The position numbers and the translations under genes are program-made. A stretch of 64,000 nt of DNA from assembly GCF_018987265.1 (NCBI RefSeq), contig NZ_CP076855.1, positions 62,001 to 126,000 of the forward strand. The letters run 5' to 3'. Positions within the stretch are counted from its first letter, which is position 1, and each line of letters starts with the position of its first letter. The notes under the pieces were generated by a model that saw only the letters and a list, made by a program, of their open reading frames with translations, searched no databases and was not told the DNA's origin. Below are positions 18,001-26,526 of the stretch, in pieces. This DNA is from Rhizobium sp. WYJ-E13 (GTDB taxonomy: Bacteria; Pseudomonadota; Alphaproteobacteria; Rhizobiales; Rhizobiaceae).

Positions 18001-21000
18001 GACGACGAGCACCGATTTAAATGGCGATGGCGTTAACGATCTCGTGGAGACGGATGTCATCACCGGCAATTCCAGCGGCATGCGCTTCGAAGCCGTAACG
18101 ACCAAGAGCGCCAACGGGACGCTGATAGCAAAGACTTACACGACCACAACCGCCGACAGCCTGACCCAGACCGTCACGACCGATGCCAACGGCGACGGCG
18201 TCGTCGATGATACGACGAAGAGCTACATCATCCTTGACGCCACCGGCAAGCGAACGCAAACGGTGAGGAGCACGAGCGCCGATGGAACGCTGAAGTCCCA
18301 GGTCGTCACCGAAGTCAGCGCCGATCGCCACAACACCACCGTCGTGACGGATGCGGATGGCGACGGCCAGACCGATACCCGGCGCGTCGAGACGATCACG
18401 GCCAATGGCGATGTGACGACGTGGGAGCGACAATACGCTGCAGATCTATCGACGATCAGCACGACCACGACCACCGCCAGCGGCAATGGCCTGACAAAGA
18501 GCGTATCGGCGGACTTGAATCACGACGGCGTCGCCGACCGGATCACGAGCGCCCAGACGGTGCTCAATGCCGACGGAAGCAAAACGCAGACGATATCTTT
18601 GACGAGCAGCGATGCCACCCGCCTCGACAAGAAGACCATCGTCACCAGCGGCAATGGCAAGTCGATCACGACCAGCGAGTACATCAACGCCGACGAGGTG
18701 GTCGACACCAAGACCACGGATGTGACGACGTTCGACACCTACGGGCTGCAGTTCCAGACCGTCTCGAATTTCCGGGGAACGACGCTTGCAAATTCGACGA
18801 AGGTGACGACCAGCCTCAATGGTCTCAACGGGCAGACCGATTACGATTTGGACGGCGACGGCACGATCGACAAGACCTCGTGGTGGAGAAAAACGCCGCT
18901 CGACCCGGCCGGATCGGTCACCGCCACTCAAACGGTCAAGGCGACCGACGCGACGCTGATCTCGCAGACGATCACCACCGTCAGCGCCGACCAGAAAACC
19001 ACCACGATAAGCTCCAAGATCGACAGCGACGCAGTTGTCGATCGCCTGGAAACGATCACCATCGACAATGCCGGAACGCAAAAGGACGACATCAAGCAGT
19101 ACAATGCTTCCGCCGCCCTCGAAAGCCAGGCCATCGTCATCACCTCCGATGACGGGCTGTCGAAGACGTCAAGCTCCGACCTTGACGGCAACGGCATTTT
19201 TGAACTGGTCACCACCGATGTCACGGTGCTGAATGCGGACGGCAGCCGCACGCAGACGATCTCGAAGAAGGGCATCGGCGACGCGCTGATCTCCCGGACG
19301 ACCGCCAATGTCAACGCCAACGGGTTGAGCAAGACGACGAGCTTTGCCGATGCCAGCGGGGCGACGGTTCGCTCGATGAGCGATGTCACCGTTCTCAACG
19401 CCGATGGCGGCACCACGGAAACGTTGTCCTACTTCAAGTCGGATGGGACGACGCTGGAAAGCAAGACCGTAACTGCGGTCGCAGCTCATGGCCTGACGAC
19501 CACGGTGACCGTGGATGTTGACGGTGATGGCAATGTCGACAAGAAATCGGTCACGGCAAAGCAGACCAACGGCTCGACAATCCAGACCCTCAGCGACTTC
19601 GGTGCCGGCAATATTCTGAAGGATGCGAAGACCGTCACAACCTCTGCCGACGGCCTGAAGCAGACGATCGATTATGACAGCGACGGCAATGGCACGGTCG
19701 ACAAGACGACGACCAGCACGACCGTTCTGAAGGCCAACGGCTACAAGACGACCACGACGAAGGATGTCATCGCAGGCGTCACCAAGAGCATCACGCTGAC
19801 CGATGTATCGGGAGACGGCCTGACCGTGACCACGAAGTGGGACACGGCCGGCACCGGTGGCGGCACGACGTTCGACAGGAGCCGTACCGATGTCACCGTC
19901 CTCAACGCCAATGGTTCGAAGACGCAGACGATCAGCTATCTGACCGGCACGACGCTGACCAGCCGCACTCTCGTCACCACTAGCGCCAACGGTCTGTCCG
20001 TCACCACCCAGATCGATCCGACGGGTGCCGGCTCCTATGGTCAGACGGCAACCGATGTCACGGTCTTGAATGCCAATGGCACGAAGACGAGGACGGTGGA
20101 AAGCAAGAAGGCCGATGGTTCGCTGATCTCCAGGTCCATCACCACGACCAGTGCCAACGGCCTGGTAGTTACATCCAGCCAGGAGCGTCCGGGCTTCACC
20201 AACCAGACCGTCACTGACACGACCACGGTCCTGGCCGACGGTGCCATTCGCGAAACCGTCGCGACGACCGACGGCGCCGGAGCCCTGATCGGCGAGATTG
20301 TCACGCTGACCAGCGCCGACAAGACGACCGTCACGATCGACCGCGACGGCAACGGCGACGGCATTGTCGACCAGCACCAGGAGACGGTCACCGCTAATTC
20401 CGGTATCCAGACATCGATAATGACGGACTTCAATGCCGACGGAACGGTCAAGGAAAAGTCGACCATCGTCGTCTCCGCCGACGGGCGCCAGACGACCACC
20501 ACCTGGGATCGCGACGGCAACGGCACGATTGATCGTCAGCGGGTGACGAACGTGACCGCCAATGCGGATGGCAGCAGCACGACCGTCATCTCGGATACCG
20601 ATCTGCCGGCCAGCACGCTGTCCGCCAAGACGACGATCCAGACGTCCGCTGATGGCAGGCTGAAGACGACCTCGAAGGATATCAACGGTGACGATACAGT
20701 CGATCAGGTCGAAACGGTCACCGTCGATCCGACAGGCGCCTCGGTCTCCGTGGTCACCAATAATGCGACGGCGCAAAAGATCTCCAACCTGACGGCGGGT
20801 GTCGTTTATTGGAGCCAGGCGATCGCCGCCAGGATCGAGACCACCACGTCGTCCGATGGCCGCTCCAAGGTCGCCAAATACGACTTTGACGGCAGCGGTG
20901 TGTTCGAGACCGTCATGCAGTCTACCATCCAGGTCGATGGTTCCGTTGTGACGACGGTGACGGAGAACAACGCCAACGGCACGGTCAAGGCAAAGGGTAC

Positions 21001-22564
21001 GATCGCAACCAGCGCCGACGGCCAGATCACCACGCTGTCCAAGGATGCCGACAATAATGGCACCTTTGATCACACAGAGACGGCGGTGACACACGCGGAC
21101 GGCTCGATCACACTGACCAAGGCCGATCTCAACGCGAGCGGAGCAATCACGCAGACGATCGTTGATCAGGTCAATGCGTTCGGCTCGCTGTCCTCCAGAA
21201 CCACGACAGACTCGGCCGGCAGCAGGGTCTCGCAGACCATCTTCACCGCTGACGGAAGCTCGGTGACGACGGATGGGCTCGGCCGCAAGACCGCGCAGAC
21301 CGTCGTCGCGGCAGACGGTAGCTCTGTGACGACGACCTACGATGGGCCGAGTGGCCAGCAGCTGAGCGTCAGCAACACAACCAAGGCCGGGTTGCTGACG
21401 TCAGCTACATTCTACGATCCGCTCAATGCGCAGACGTATACGAAGCTCGAGCAGCAGTATGACACTGCCGGACGGTTGACGTCCGTGAATCAGACCAATG
21501 ACAACGGCACGCGCTACGCCGTGACTTATGATCCAGCGAACGCCACCGAGTGGACGAATATCCAGTATTCCTATGACACTGCCGGGCGTCTCACCAATCA
21601 GACCATCCAGTACGACAGTGGGGAAACGCGCTACTACGTCTACGACGCAACGAATGCGGCGTCCTGGTCCTATTACCTGGTCGTCAATGACAATACCGGA
21701 GCGACAACACAGCAGATCAATTACTACGACAACGGTGGATACGACGTCTACACTTATGATCCACACAATACCGCTCCCTACAGCTATACTATAAGTTCAT
21801 ACTATTACAACGGTGCACTTATGTATTGGTCGGATTATAGAGACGACAGTAAGAAATCAATTTATAGCTTCAACGAATACGACTATCTCCAACAATACAA
21901 CTGGAATAGAATTGTTACGAATTATGATCCATATGGTAAAGTGCGTTCCCGTACCATTTATTACGACAATGGATCTCAGGGCAGCCTTCCAGTATTGCTT
22001 GACCTGGACGGTGACGGCCATATCGATCTTCGCCCATTGGATCTGACAGCCAGCAACCCCACCCCGACGTTCGACTGGGACGCTGACGGCGTTCGGGATA
22101 AGACCGCTTGGGTCGGCCCGAACGACGGCTTCCTGGCGATCGATCTCGGTGCTGATGGCTCTGCCGGACCTGACGGGGTCATCGATCAGGCGCGTGAATT
22201 GGCGTTCTCAATGTGGCCGGAGAATGACGCCACGTCCGACATCTCCGACCTCGAAGGCCTCCGTCTCGTCTTCGACACGAACCACGACAATGTTCTCGAC
22301 GCAAACGACGCCCGCTGGAACGAATTCCGGATTTGGAGGGACAGCAACCAGAACGGCATCAGCGATGCCGGCGAACTGCTGACTATGTCGGAGGCCGGGA
22401 TCAAGCTCGTCAACCTGATCCCCAACCCAGGCGGTGCTCAGGCATTTGACGACGGTTCAGCGATCACCGGTACGAGCAGCTACGAGACGACGAACGGTCA
22501 GACCCATCTCGTCGCGGACGCAAGCCTTGCATGGCAGAAGAACACCAGCGGTGTCGCTGCGTGA
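15059..22564 (+). CDS. Giant Hint-domain, repeat-rich exoprotein (3' part of IS-interrupted gene)
   Basis: A frame open from 14813; the first usable starts are TTG 15059 and ATG 15092, so today's product would be about 2,490-2,501 aa, without the original N-terminus. Order of parts: a Hint domain (Cys at 15203 to VHN at 15712); an Ala/Gly-rich segment; a Ser-rich linker; a Ca-binding-type module (DLDGDGYQHRTAW, DADGDGKI, DTNGNGKLD; about 16380-16850); about 25 repeats of ~56 aa (16970-21190); a Tyr/Asp-rich YD-like segment (21390-21990); and a second copy of the Ca-binding module at the C-terminus. The Asp/Gly-rich Ca-binding design, lack of a Sec signal, and adjacent ABC-HlyD genes point to type I secretion. 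Function is unknown; large adhesin or toxin-delivery exoprotein are both possible. Codon use is less GC-rich before about 16400 and around 21790-21970. Confidence 0.8.
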   Translation: MPGSSYLVNGVMIEIRPNGLRVNNTFVSIFQRFEIDPATNVVTVLGAQCFPSDTLIQTTIAGRKPISEIRVGDTVMAFDPDTDAGRGLLIPRRVTRLFRNVTTEWYRLKWNAAGEQRELVCTPGHHFLNEFGYFPPIEEMVRAGRAKVVLASGDFAEVAVERIIYSPETADLFERAEVHAAVSGNAALKPVCVDAWATYNFEVEDLHTYVAGGVRVHNMSDPIAHNGMGVDYGIGVAVAFDVPGYGTRAFSGAALDYYYDSLGGANGFAGTALGWGLTAAAAANLSGASGFLTQAIFSTAYAENAGPYSNPATERYLRYSATQYVQTVEAAHGRVSEHGFYESLGPARYGEQIGSPEHVADRAFARGYSFLDVYSAQAGLSRYSPEVYDAVDKHRAQNAARLAGSSSFSSTNSSKSPPRNSSRSSSDYGPSPSGSWSSSTRPVLLDLSGNGLSVETLSTSSKFLDLDGDGYQHRTAWAGAGTGVLIIDADGDGKITRSSEFAFTEWDSAATSDLEALRHIFDTNGNGKLDAGDAQWSKFRVELNGQLVTLDSLGITSIDLTPKGSGQTFEDGSAITGTTTFTRADGTTGTVGDAKLANDDDAYIVKTTSTTKADNSVEKTILAYNADGSLAFRNVVTTSADGRSIQTQFDDDGNGTFDRSQTNVLTVDATGVQTKTVSNFNADGSLADRTSTVTSADHLTVTTTLDQDGDGIIDQRQTYVQNADGSNTTTTEQLSINGTLLTRTMVESSADGLIKTTRFDLDGNGVYEHNATATTTIATDGKRTTQTIDRASNNTVLNAIDQTISGDGRTITVGVDADGNGPRETKTVTASSTAANGDVTLVSSVYNTNASSILRSKTTTVTSANGLSKTTTSDVDGNNVIDFTDTDVTVIDATNRTQTVQHRTKTGTTGTLLSQTVTTTSLDGKSITIVEDANGDTKTDTLTTIVVGADGTTTNTVSTLNADGSLVKKTVSVTSADGLSKTTSTDLNGDGVNDLVETDVITGNSSGMRFEAVTTKSANGTLIAKTYTTTTADSLTQTVTTDANGDGVVDDTTKSYIILDATGKRTQTVRSTSADGTLKSQVVTEVSADRHNTTVVTDADGDGQTDTRRVETITANGDVTTWERQYAADLSTISTTTTTASGNGLTKSVSADLNHDGVADRITSAQTVLNADGSKTQTISLTSSDATRLDKKTIVTSGNGKSITTSEYINADEVVDTKTTDVTTFDTYGLQFQTVSNFRGTTLANSTKVTTSLNGLNGQTDYDLDGDGTIDKTSWWRKTPLDPAGSVTATQTVKATDATLISQTITTVSADQKTTTISSKIDSDAVVDRLETITIDNAGTQKDDIKQYNASAALESQAIVITSDDGLSKTSSSDLDGNGIFELVTTDVTVLNADGSRTQTISKKGIGDALISRTTANVNANGLSKTTSFADASGATVRSMSDVTVLNADGGTTETLSYFKSDGTTLESKTVTAVAAHGLTTTVTVDVDGDGNVDKKSVTAKQTNGSTIQTLSDFGAGNILKDAKTVTTSADGLKQTIDYDSDGNGTVDKTTTSTTVLKANGYKTTTTKDVIAGVTKSITLTDVSGDGLTVTTKWDTAGTGGGTTFDRSRTDVTVLNANGSKTQTISYLTGTTLTSRTLVTTSANGLSVTTQIDPTGAGSYGQTATDVTVLNANGTKTRTVESKKADGSLISRSITTTSANGLVVTSSQERPGFTNQTVTDTTTVLADGAIRETVATTDGAGALIGEIVTLTSADKTTVTIDRDGNGDGIVDQHQETVTANSGIQTSIMTDFNADGTVKEKSTIVVSADGRQTTTTWDRDGNGTIDRQRVTNVTANADGSSTTVISDTDLPASTLSAKTTIQTSADGRLKTTSKDINGDDTVDQVETVTVDPTGASVSVVTNNATAQKISNLTAGVVYWSQAIAARIETTTSSDGRSKVAKYDFDGSGVFETVMQSTIQVDGSVVTTVTENNANGTVKAKGTIATSADGQITTLSKDADNNGTFDHTETAVTHADGSITLTKADLNASGAITQTIVDQVNAFGSLSSRTTTDSAGSRVSQTIFTADGSSVTTDGLGRKTAQTVVAADGSSVTTTYDGPSGQQLSVSNTTKAGLLTSATFYDPLNAQTYTKLEQQYDTAGRLTSVNQTNDNGTRYAVTYDPANATEWTNIQYSYDTAGRLTNQTIQYDSGETRYYVYDATNAASWSYYLVVNDNTGATTQQINYYDNGGYDVYTYDPHNTAPYSYTISSYYYNGALMYWSDYRDDSKKSIYSFNEYDYLQQYNWNRIVTNYDPYGKVRSRTIYYDNGSQGSLPVLLDLDGDGHIDLRPLDLTASNPTPTFDWDADGVRDKTAWVGPNDGFLAIDLGADGSAGPDGVIDQARELAFSMWPENDATSDISDLEGLRLVFDTNHDNVLDANDARWNEFRIWRDSNQNGISDAGELLTMSEAGIKLVNLIPNPGGAQAFDDGSAITGTSSYETTNGQTHLVADASLAWQKNTSGVAA
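15203..15712 (+). other. Hint (hedgehog/intein-like) autoprocessing domain
   Basis: 170 codons. It starts at Cys (AQCFPSDTLI), contains the block-B-like TPGHHFLNEFG and ends WATYNFEVEDLHTYVAGGVRVHN, the standard Hint/pretoxin-Hint pattern with terminal HN. The residue after Asn is Met, not Cys/Ser/Thr, so protein splicing is unlikely and autocleavage is the expected reaction. Cleavage would separate the PIN-like N-terminus from the repeat region. Confidence 0.82.
16974..21185 (+). repeat. About 25 tandem protein repeats of ~56 aa (~168 bp) inside the exoprotein
   Basis: Each unit follows the plan S-A-D-G-L-(S/T)-K-T-T followed by an Asp/Asn/Gly loop (DLDGNGxxD), then DVTVLNADGSKTQT and a leucine-bearing strand ending in T(V/T)T. 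The units are divergent at DNA level, so they are old duplications rather than recent expansions. The DxDGxG loop in most units resembles calcium-binding EF-hand or thrombospondin-type loops. Confidence 0.8.
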
Positions 22565-22591
22565 GCCTTGCGATGACCACTCGCAGCATGG

Positions 22592-22621
22592 CGACGCATC
22601 TCCATCAGAGGTGCGTCGTTT
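22592..22621 (+). terminator. Hairpin between exoprotein and its exporter genes (terminator or attenuator)
   Basis: CGACGCA (22592-22598) pairs with TGCGTCG (22612-22618), extended by a T-G wobble and CTC/GAG around a CATCA loop, and followed by only three T. It lies 27 bases after the exoprotein stop and 30 bases before the ABC transporter start. It could lower transporter expression relative to the exoprotein. Confidence 0.5.
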
Positions 22622-22648
22622 CGCCTGACGGCGCACAGGACGGCGTCT

Positions 22649-24841
22649 GTGAACGTCACCGCTGATCCGGCCGTCGCCGAAACAAACAAAACCGTAGAGC
22701 CAGAACCCGCTGCCGAAATCGTCGACAGCGGGCTTGCAGCTCTGTGTGCGATTGCTGGCTATTTCCGGATCGCGGCGCAGCCGTCAACTCTTGCCCGAGA
22801 CCTGGCCGTCGTGGGCTCTTGCGGATCGAATGATCTGCTGCGTGCTGCCAAGAGCCTCGGTCTCAAGGCTCGCGTTGTGCAGGTGCGCGATGAAGCCAAA
22901 CTTGCGACACTTCCCGCTCCATCGATCGCGATGCTCGCCGATGGCTCCTTTGGCGTCTTCGGCGGCCCGATGGGGGATGGAACATTCCGGCTTGTCGATC
23001 CGGTTGCCTTTTCGGCGCGGAGCGTTTCGGCGGAGGAACTGCTGGCCGAGACCGGCGGGCGATTCATCCTCGTGCAGCGCCGCTTTTCGGGACCAGGCGC
23101 ATCGCCAAAAAGCTTCGGGCTGCGCTGGTTCCTGCCGGCGATCTGGCGCTACCGGCATGCCTTCGGCCATGTCCTGATCGCCTCGCTGATCGTGCAGATC
23201 TTTGCGCTGATTACGCCGCTGTTCTTCCAGGTCGTCGTCGACAAGGTTCTCGCCCATCGCAGCTATTCGACCCTGATCGTGCTCGTGGTGGGGCTCGCCG
23301 CCGTCGGTCTCTTCGACGTCGTGCTGCAATATCTCAGAACCTACGCGCTGTCGCATACGACGAACAGGATCGACGTCGAACTTGGGCGGCGGCTGTTCCG
23401 CCATCTGCTCAATCTGCCGCTGAGCTATTTCGAGACCCGGGCGACCGGACAAACGATCGCCCGGGTGCGCGAGCTTGAGACGATCCGTGCCTTCCTGACC
23501 GGCCAAGGGCTGTTCTCAGGCCTCGACCTCATCTTCACCATCGTCTTCGTCGCGGTTCTGTTTTCCTATTCGTCGAAGCTCGCCTGGATCGTGGTTGCCT
23601 CGATCCCGGTCTATATCGCAATCGGCGTGCTGATCCGGCCGCTGCTGAAGGACCGCATCGACGAGAAGTTCGAGCGCGGTGCCTACAGCCAGCAGATGCT
23701 CGTCGAAACGGTGGTCGGCATCCAGACGATGAAGGCCGCCGCGGTCGAGCCGGTCGTGGCCGCCCAATGGGAGGAGCGGCTGGCCGCCTATGTTCAGTCC
23801 TCGTTTGCCGCGACCATGCTCGCGGCCAAGGGCCAGAACGCCATCCAGTACGTCAACAAGATCACTTCGGCAGCGCTTCTCTTCCTCGGTGCACAGGCCG
23901 TCATCGATGGCGAGCTGACGGTTGGCGCACTCGTCGCCTTCAACATGATCGCAGGCCAGGTTTCCCAGCCGATCCTCAGATTGTCGCAGCTTTGGCAGGA
24001 CGTGCAGCAGGTTCAGGTTTCGATCGACCGGCTATCCGATATTTTGAACGCACCGGCCGAACCGCGTCCTGCCGTTGCCATCAGCCTGCCGAAGCCGAGA
24101 GGTGCCATCGCCTTCAAGGGGGTCAACTTTCGCTATACGCCGGAGGGACAGGACGTTCTGAAGAACATCAATTTTGCCGTCCGGCCCGGCGAAGTGATCG
24201 GCATCGTCGGACCGTCCGGATCGGGCAAATCGACGCTCACCAAGCTGGTGCAGCGCTTCTACATTCCAAACAGCGGTCAAGTTTTTGTCGACGGCCAGGA
24301 TATCGCCCAGGTCGATCCTGCCTGGCTGCGATCGAATATCGGCGTGGTTCTTCAGGAGAACATGCTGTTCAACCGGACGATCCACGACAATATCTGCCTC
24401 GTCAATCCGGCGATGTCACGGGCGGCCGCCATGCAGATGGCGCGGCTTTCCGGTGCCGACGAGTTCATATCAAAGCTGCCGCGCGGTTATGACACCATCA
24501 TCGAGGAACGCGGCGCCAATCTGTCCGGCGGCCAACGGCAGCGATTGGCAATTGCCAGAGCGCTCGCCACCAACCCACCCATCCTCATTCTCGACGAGGC
24601 GACCAGCGCGCTCGACTATGAAAGCGAGCGGATCATCCTTGCCAATATGCGAGAGATCGTGCGTGGGCGCACCGTCATCATCATCGCCCACCGGCTGGCG
24701 ACGGTACGCCATTGCGACCGGATCATTGGCATGAAGGATGGCCGCATCGTTGAAGAAGGCACGCATGAGACTTTGCTTGCCCGTGAGAACGGCCTCTATG
24801 CCCATCTCTGGCAATTGCAGACGGCACCGGTCCAGCCATGA
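22649..24841 (+). CDS. Type I secretion ABC transporter (HlyB/LapB type)
   Basis: 730 aa, GTG start. An N-terminal C39-like domain (residues about 28-140) has Ser where the peptidase Cys would be (DSGLAALCAI), so it is a docking rather than a cleaving domain, as in HlyB. The membrane domain follows (about 165-450), then the ATPase with Walker A (GPSGSGKST, about residue 522), signature LSGGQRQRL (about 624) and Walker B (ILILDEATSALD, about 644). It exports an unfolded substrate directly across both membranes together with the adaptor downstream and a TolC-like outer-membrane protein. The TolC gene is not in the window. The probable substrate is the exoprotein encoded 84 bases upstream. Confidence 0.92.
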   Translation: MNVTADPAVAETNKTVEPEPAAEIVDSGLAALCAIAGYFRIAAQPSTLARDLAVVGSCGSNDLLRAAKSLGLKARVVQVRDEAKLATLPAPSIAMLADGSFGVFGGPMGDGTFRLVDPVAFSARSVSAEELLAETGGRFILVQRRFSGPGASPKSFGLRWFLPAIWRYRHAFGHVLIASLIVQIFALITPLFFQVVVDKVLAHRSYSTLIVLVVGLAAVGLFDVVLQYLRTYALSHTTNRIDVELGRRLFRHLLNLPLSYFETRATGQTIARVRELETIRAFLTGQGLFSGLDLIFTIVFVAVLFSYSSKLAWIVVASIPVYIAIGVLIRPLLKDRIDEKFERGAYSQQMLVETVVGIQTMKAAAVEPVVAAQWEERLAAYVQSSFAATMLAAKGQNAIQYVNKITSAALLFLGAQAVIDGELTVGALVAFNMIAGQVSQPILRLSQLWQDVQQVQVSIDRLSDILNAPAEPRPAVAISLPKPRGAIAFKGVNFRYTPEGQDVLKNINFAVRPGEVIGIVGPSGSGKSTLTKLVQRFYIPNSGQVFVDGQDIAQVDPAWLRSNIGVVLQENMLFNRTIHDNICLVNPAMSRAAAMQMARLSGADEFISKLPRGYDTIIEERGANLSGGQRQRLAIARALATNPPILILDEATSALDYESERIILANMREIVRGRTVIIIAHRLATVRHCDRIIGMKDGRIVEEGTHETLLARENGLYAHLWQLQTAPVQP

Positions 24842-26313
24842 ACCAGACCGTCCGTCCGCCCAAGGTGACAAAGAAGCCGCCGCGTAAGCCGCGCGATCAC
24901 ACCGCGTTCCTGCCGGCCGCACTTGAGATCCTCGAAACGCCGGCCTCGCCGATCAGGGCTGCCCTGATCTGGTTCATCTCCGTCTTCGTCATCCTGGCGA
25001 TCATCTGGAGTTACTTCGGCCGGTTCGACATCGTCGCAACCGCCCAGGGCAAACTGCAGCCGACGGGACGGGTGAAAGTCATTCAGTCGCTGGAAACCGG
25101 CAAGACCGCCTCGATCCCCGTGACCAACGGTTCGAAGGTCAAGGCAGGCGAGGTTGTCGTTGAACTGGATCCGACGGAGACCAGGGCAGAAGTTAATGCG
25201 CTGCTGGCAAGCCTTCGATCGCTTCGCGCCGAGGTCATCAGGCGAACCACGGCAAGGACGCAAGTCGAGATCTGGCAGCGCAACGGCATCTGGAACAATC
25301 CATCGGCTATCTCCGTGCCGCTTGTCTTCGACATCGATATTCCTCCGTCCATCAGAAGCCGGGAGGAGGCCCAGTTTCGATCCTCGCTGGAGCAACTGGC
25401 CTCGTCGCTTGCCAATCTCTCCTCGCAGAGAGAGCAGCAGCTCGCCTCGCTCGGCCGATTCAACCGGATGGTCGCCGCCCAGAAGAACTTGATCGCGACA
25501 ATGGACGATCGCGTGGCGATGCGATCGCAGCTGATGGAATCGAGCGCCGGTCCGCGCGCCAGCGTCATCGATGCTATGGAAGCCAAGCAGCGCGCGGAAG
25601 CGGATCTCGCCGAGCAGATCGGTCAGGCCGATGAAGCGGCGGCTTCCCTTGCGGTTGCGACCAGCGAAGGCGAGAAGGCGATCAAGACGTTCATCGCCGA
25701 AAACGTTGAAAAGCAGACTGAGGCAGAGCGGCAGATCGACGAACAGGAACAGCAGCTCATCCGAGCACAGAAAAAGCTGGATGCCATGACGATCAAAAGC
25801 CCGATCAGCGGAACGGTGCAGACATCCGCGATTACGACCGTCGGTCAGGTTGTCATGGCCGGCTCGGAGCTGATGCGGATCGTGCCGGAAAACGCCGCAT
25901 TGGAGATCGAAGCCTATCTGCCGAACCAGGATATCGGCTTCGTCGCGCCGGGGCAGCCGGCGGTGATCAAGGTTCAGGCCTTCCCGTTCACGCGCTATGG
26001 GGTGATCGAAGGGGAGGTCACGCGCGTTGCGACGGACGCCATTCCCGAACCGGATGCACAACAGCTCGAGGGCCAGCCGGACAAGCAGTTGCAGAGCACC
26101 ATGCCGATCGGCAATTCTCAGAGGGTTCAGAACCTGGTGTTTCCGATCACCGTGGTGCCTGACGTCAACAGGATAGATGTGGATGGCACCTCCGTCGCGC
26201 TGTCTCCCGGCATGGCAGTCTCCGTCGAGATTAAGACGGGAAGCCGGCGCATTCTCGAATACCTGTTCTCGCCCGTCGCCGAGGTGTCGTCCGAGGCGAT
26301 GAAGGAGCGGTAA
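24838..26313 (+). CDS. HlyD-family type I secretion membrane fusion protein
   Basis: 491 aa, overlapping the ABC transporter gene by 4 bases. One transmembrane helix (about residues 41-62) is followed by a lipoyl-like half (VKVIQSLETGKTASIPVTNG), a long coiled coil (about 115-320), the second lipoyl half (IKSPISGTVQTSAITTVGQV) and a beta-barrel (about 345-485). It bridges the inner-membrane transporter and a TolC-type outer-membrane channel. Only a short spacer and no repeat of the hairpin seen upstream follow it. Confidence 0.92.
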   Translation: MNQTVRPPKVTKKPPRKPRDHTAFLPAALEILETPASPIRAALIWFISVFVILAIIWSYFGRFDIVATAQGKLQPTGRVKVIQSLETGKTASIPVTNGSKVKAGEVVVELDPTETRAEVNALLASLRSLRAEVIRRTTARTQVEIWQRNGIWNNPSAISVPLVFDIDIPPSIRSREEAQFRSSLEQLASSLANLSSQREQQLASLGRFNRMVAAQKNLIATMDDRVAMRSQLMESSAGPRASVIDAMEAKQRAEADLAEQIGQADEAAASLAVATSEGEKAIKTFIAENVEKQTEAERQIDEQEQQLIRAQKKLDAMTIKSPISGTVQTSAITTVGQVVMAGSELMRIVPENAALEIEAYLPNQDIGFVAPGQPAVIKVQAFPFTRYGVIEGEVTRVATDAIPEPDAQQLEGQPDKQLQSTMPIGNSQRVQNLVFPITVVPDVNRIDVDGTSVALSPGMAVSVEIKTGSRRILEYLFSPVAEVSSEAMKER

Positions 26314-26526
26314 AAGCAATCGGATCCGGCCCGAAGCACAACCAATGAAGCCGGGAGAGGCTTGGTCGCCTCAAGGTCGCGTGCCTTTCTCTCATCGTGT
26401 CTGGCGATGAGCCTTTGCTGAACGGGGCAATCTCATGTTCGACCAAGCGGCCGCCCACGTCACCGTAGTACCGGCCGCCGAGGCTATCTCCGGCGTCCGT
26501 CATCTACCGGCAATCGCGCCGCAGTT

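Noticed and set aside
19169..21094. 641-codon open frame on the minus strand (and a 359-codon one at 16685-17764) inside the exoprotein gene
   Set aside because: They are antisense shadows of the GC-rich tandem repeats; the translations are low-complexity Asp/Gly/Arg/Val with no start sites, while the plus strand gives a coherent repeat protein.
16974..21185. CRISPR-like repetition
   Set aside because: The repetition is at protein level with ~168-bp divergent units and no identical short repeats or spacers.
24796..26319. 507-codon minus-strand frame across the HlyD gene
   Set aside because: The plus strand encodes a full HlyD-family protein with all expected parts; the antisense frame has no recognisable domain.
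26348..26363. Inverted repeat AAGCC/GGCTT after hlyD as a terminator
   Set aside because: Only a 5-bp stem and no T-run.
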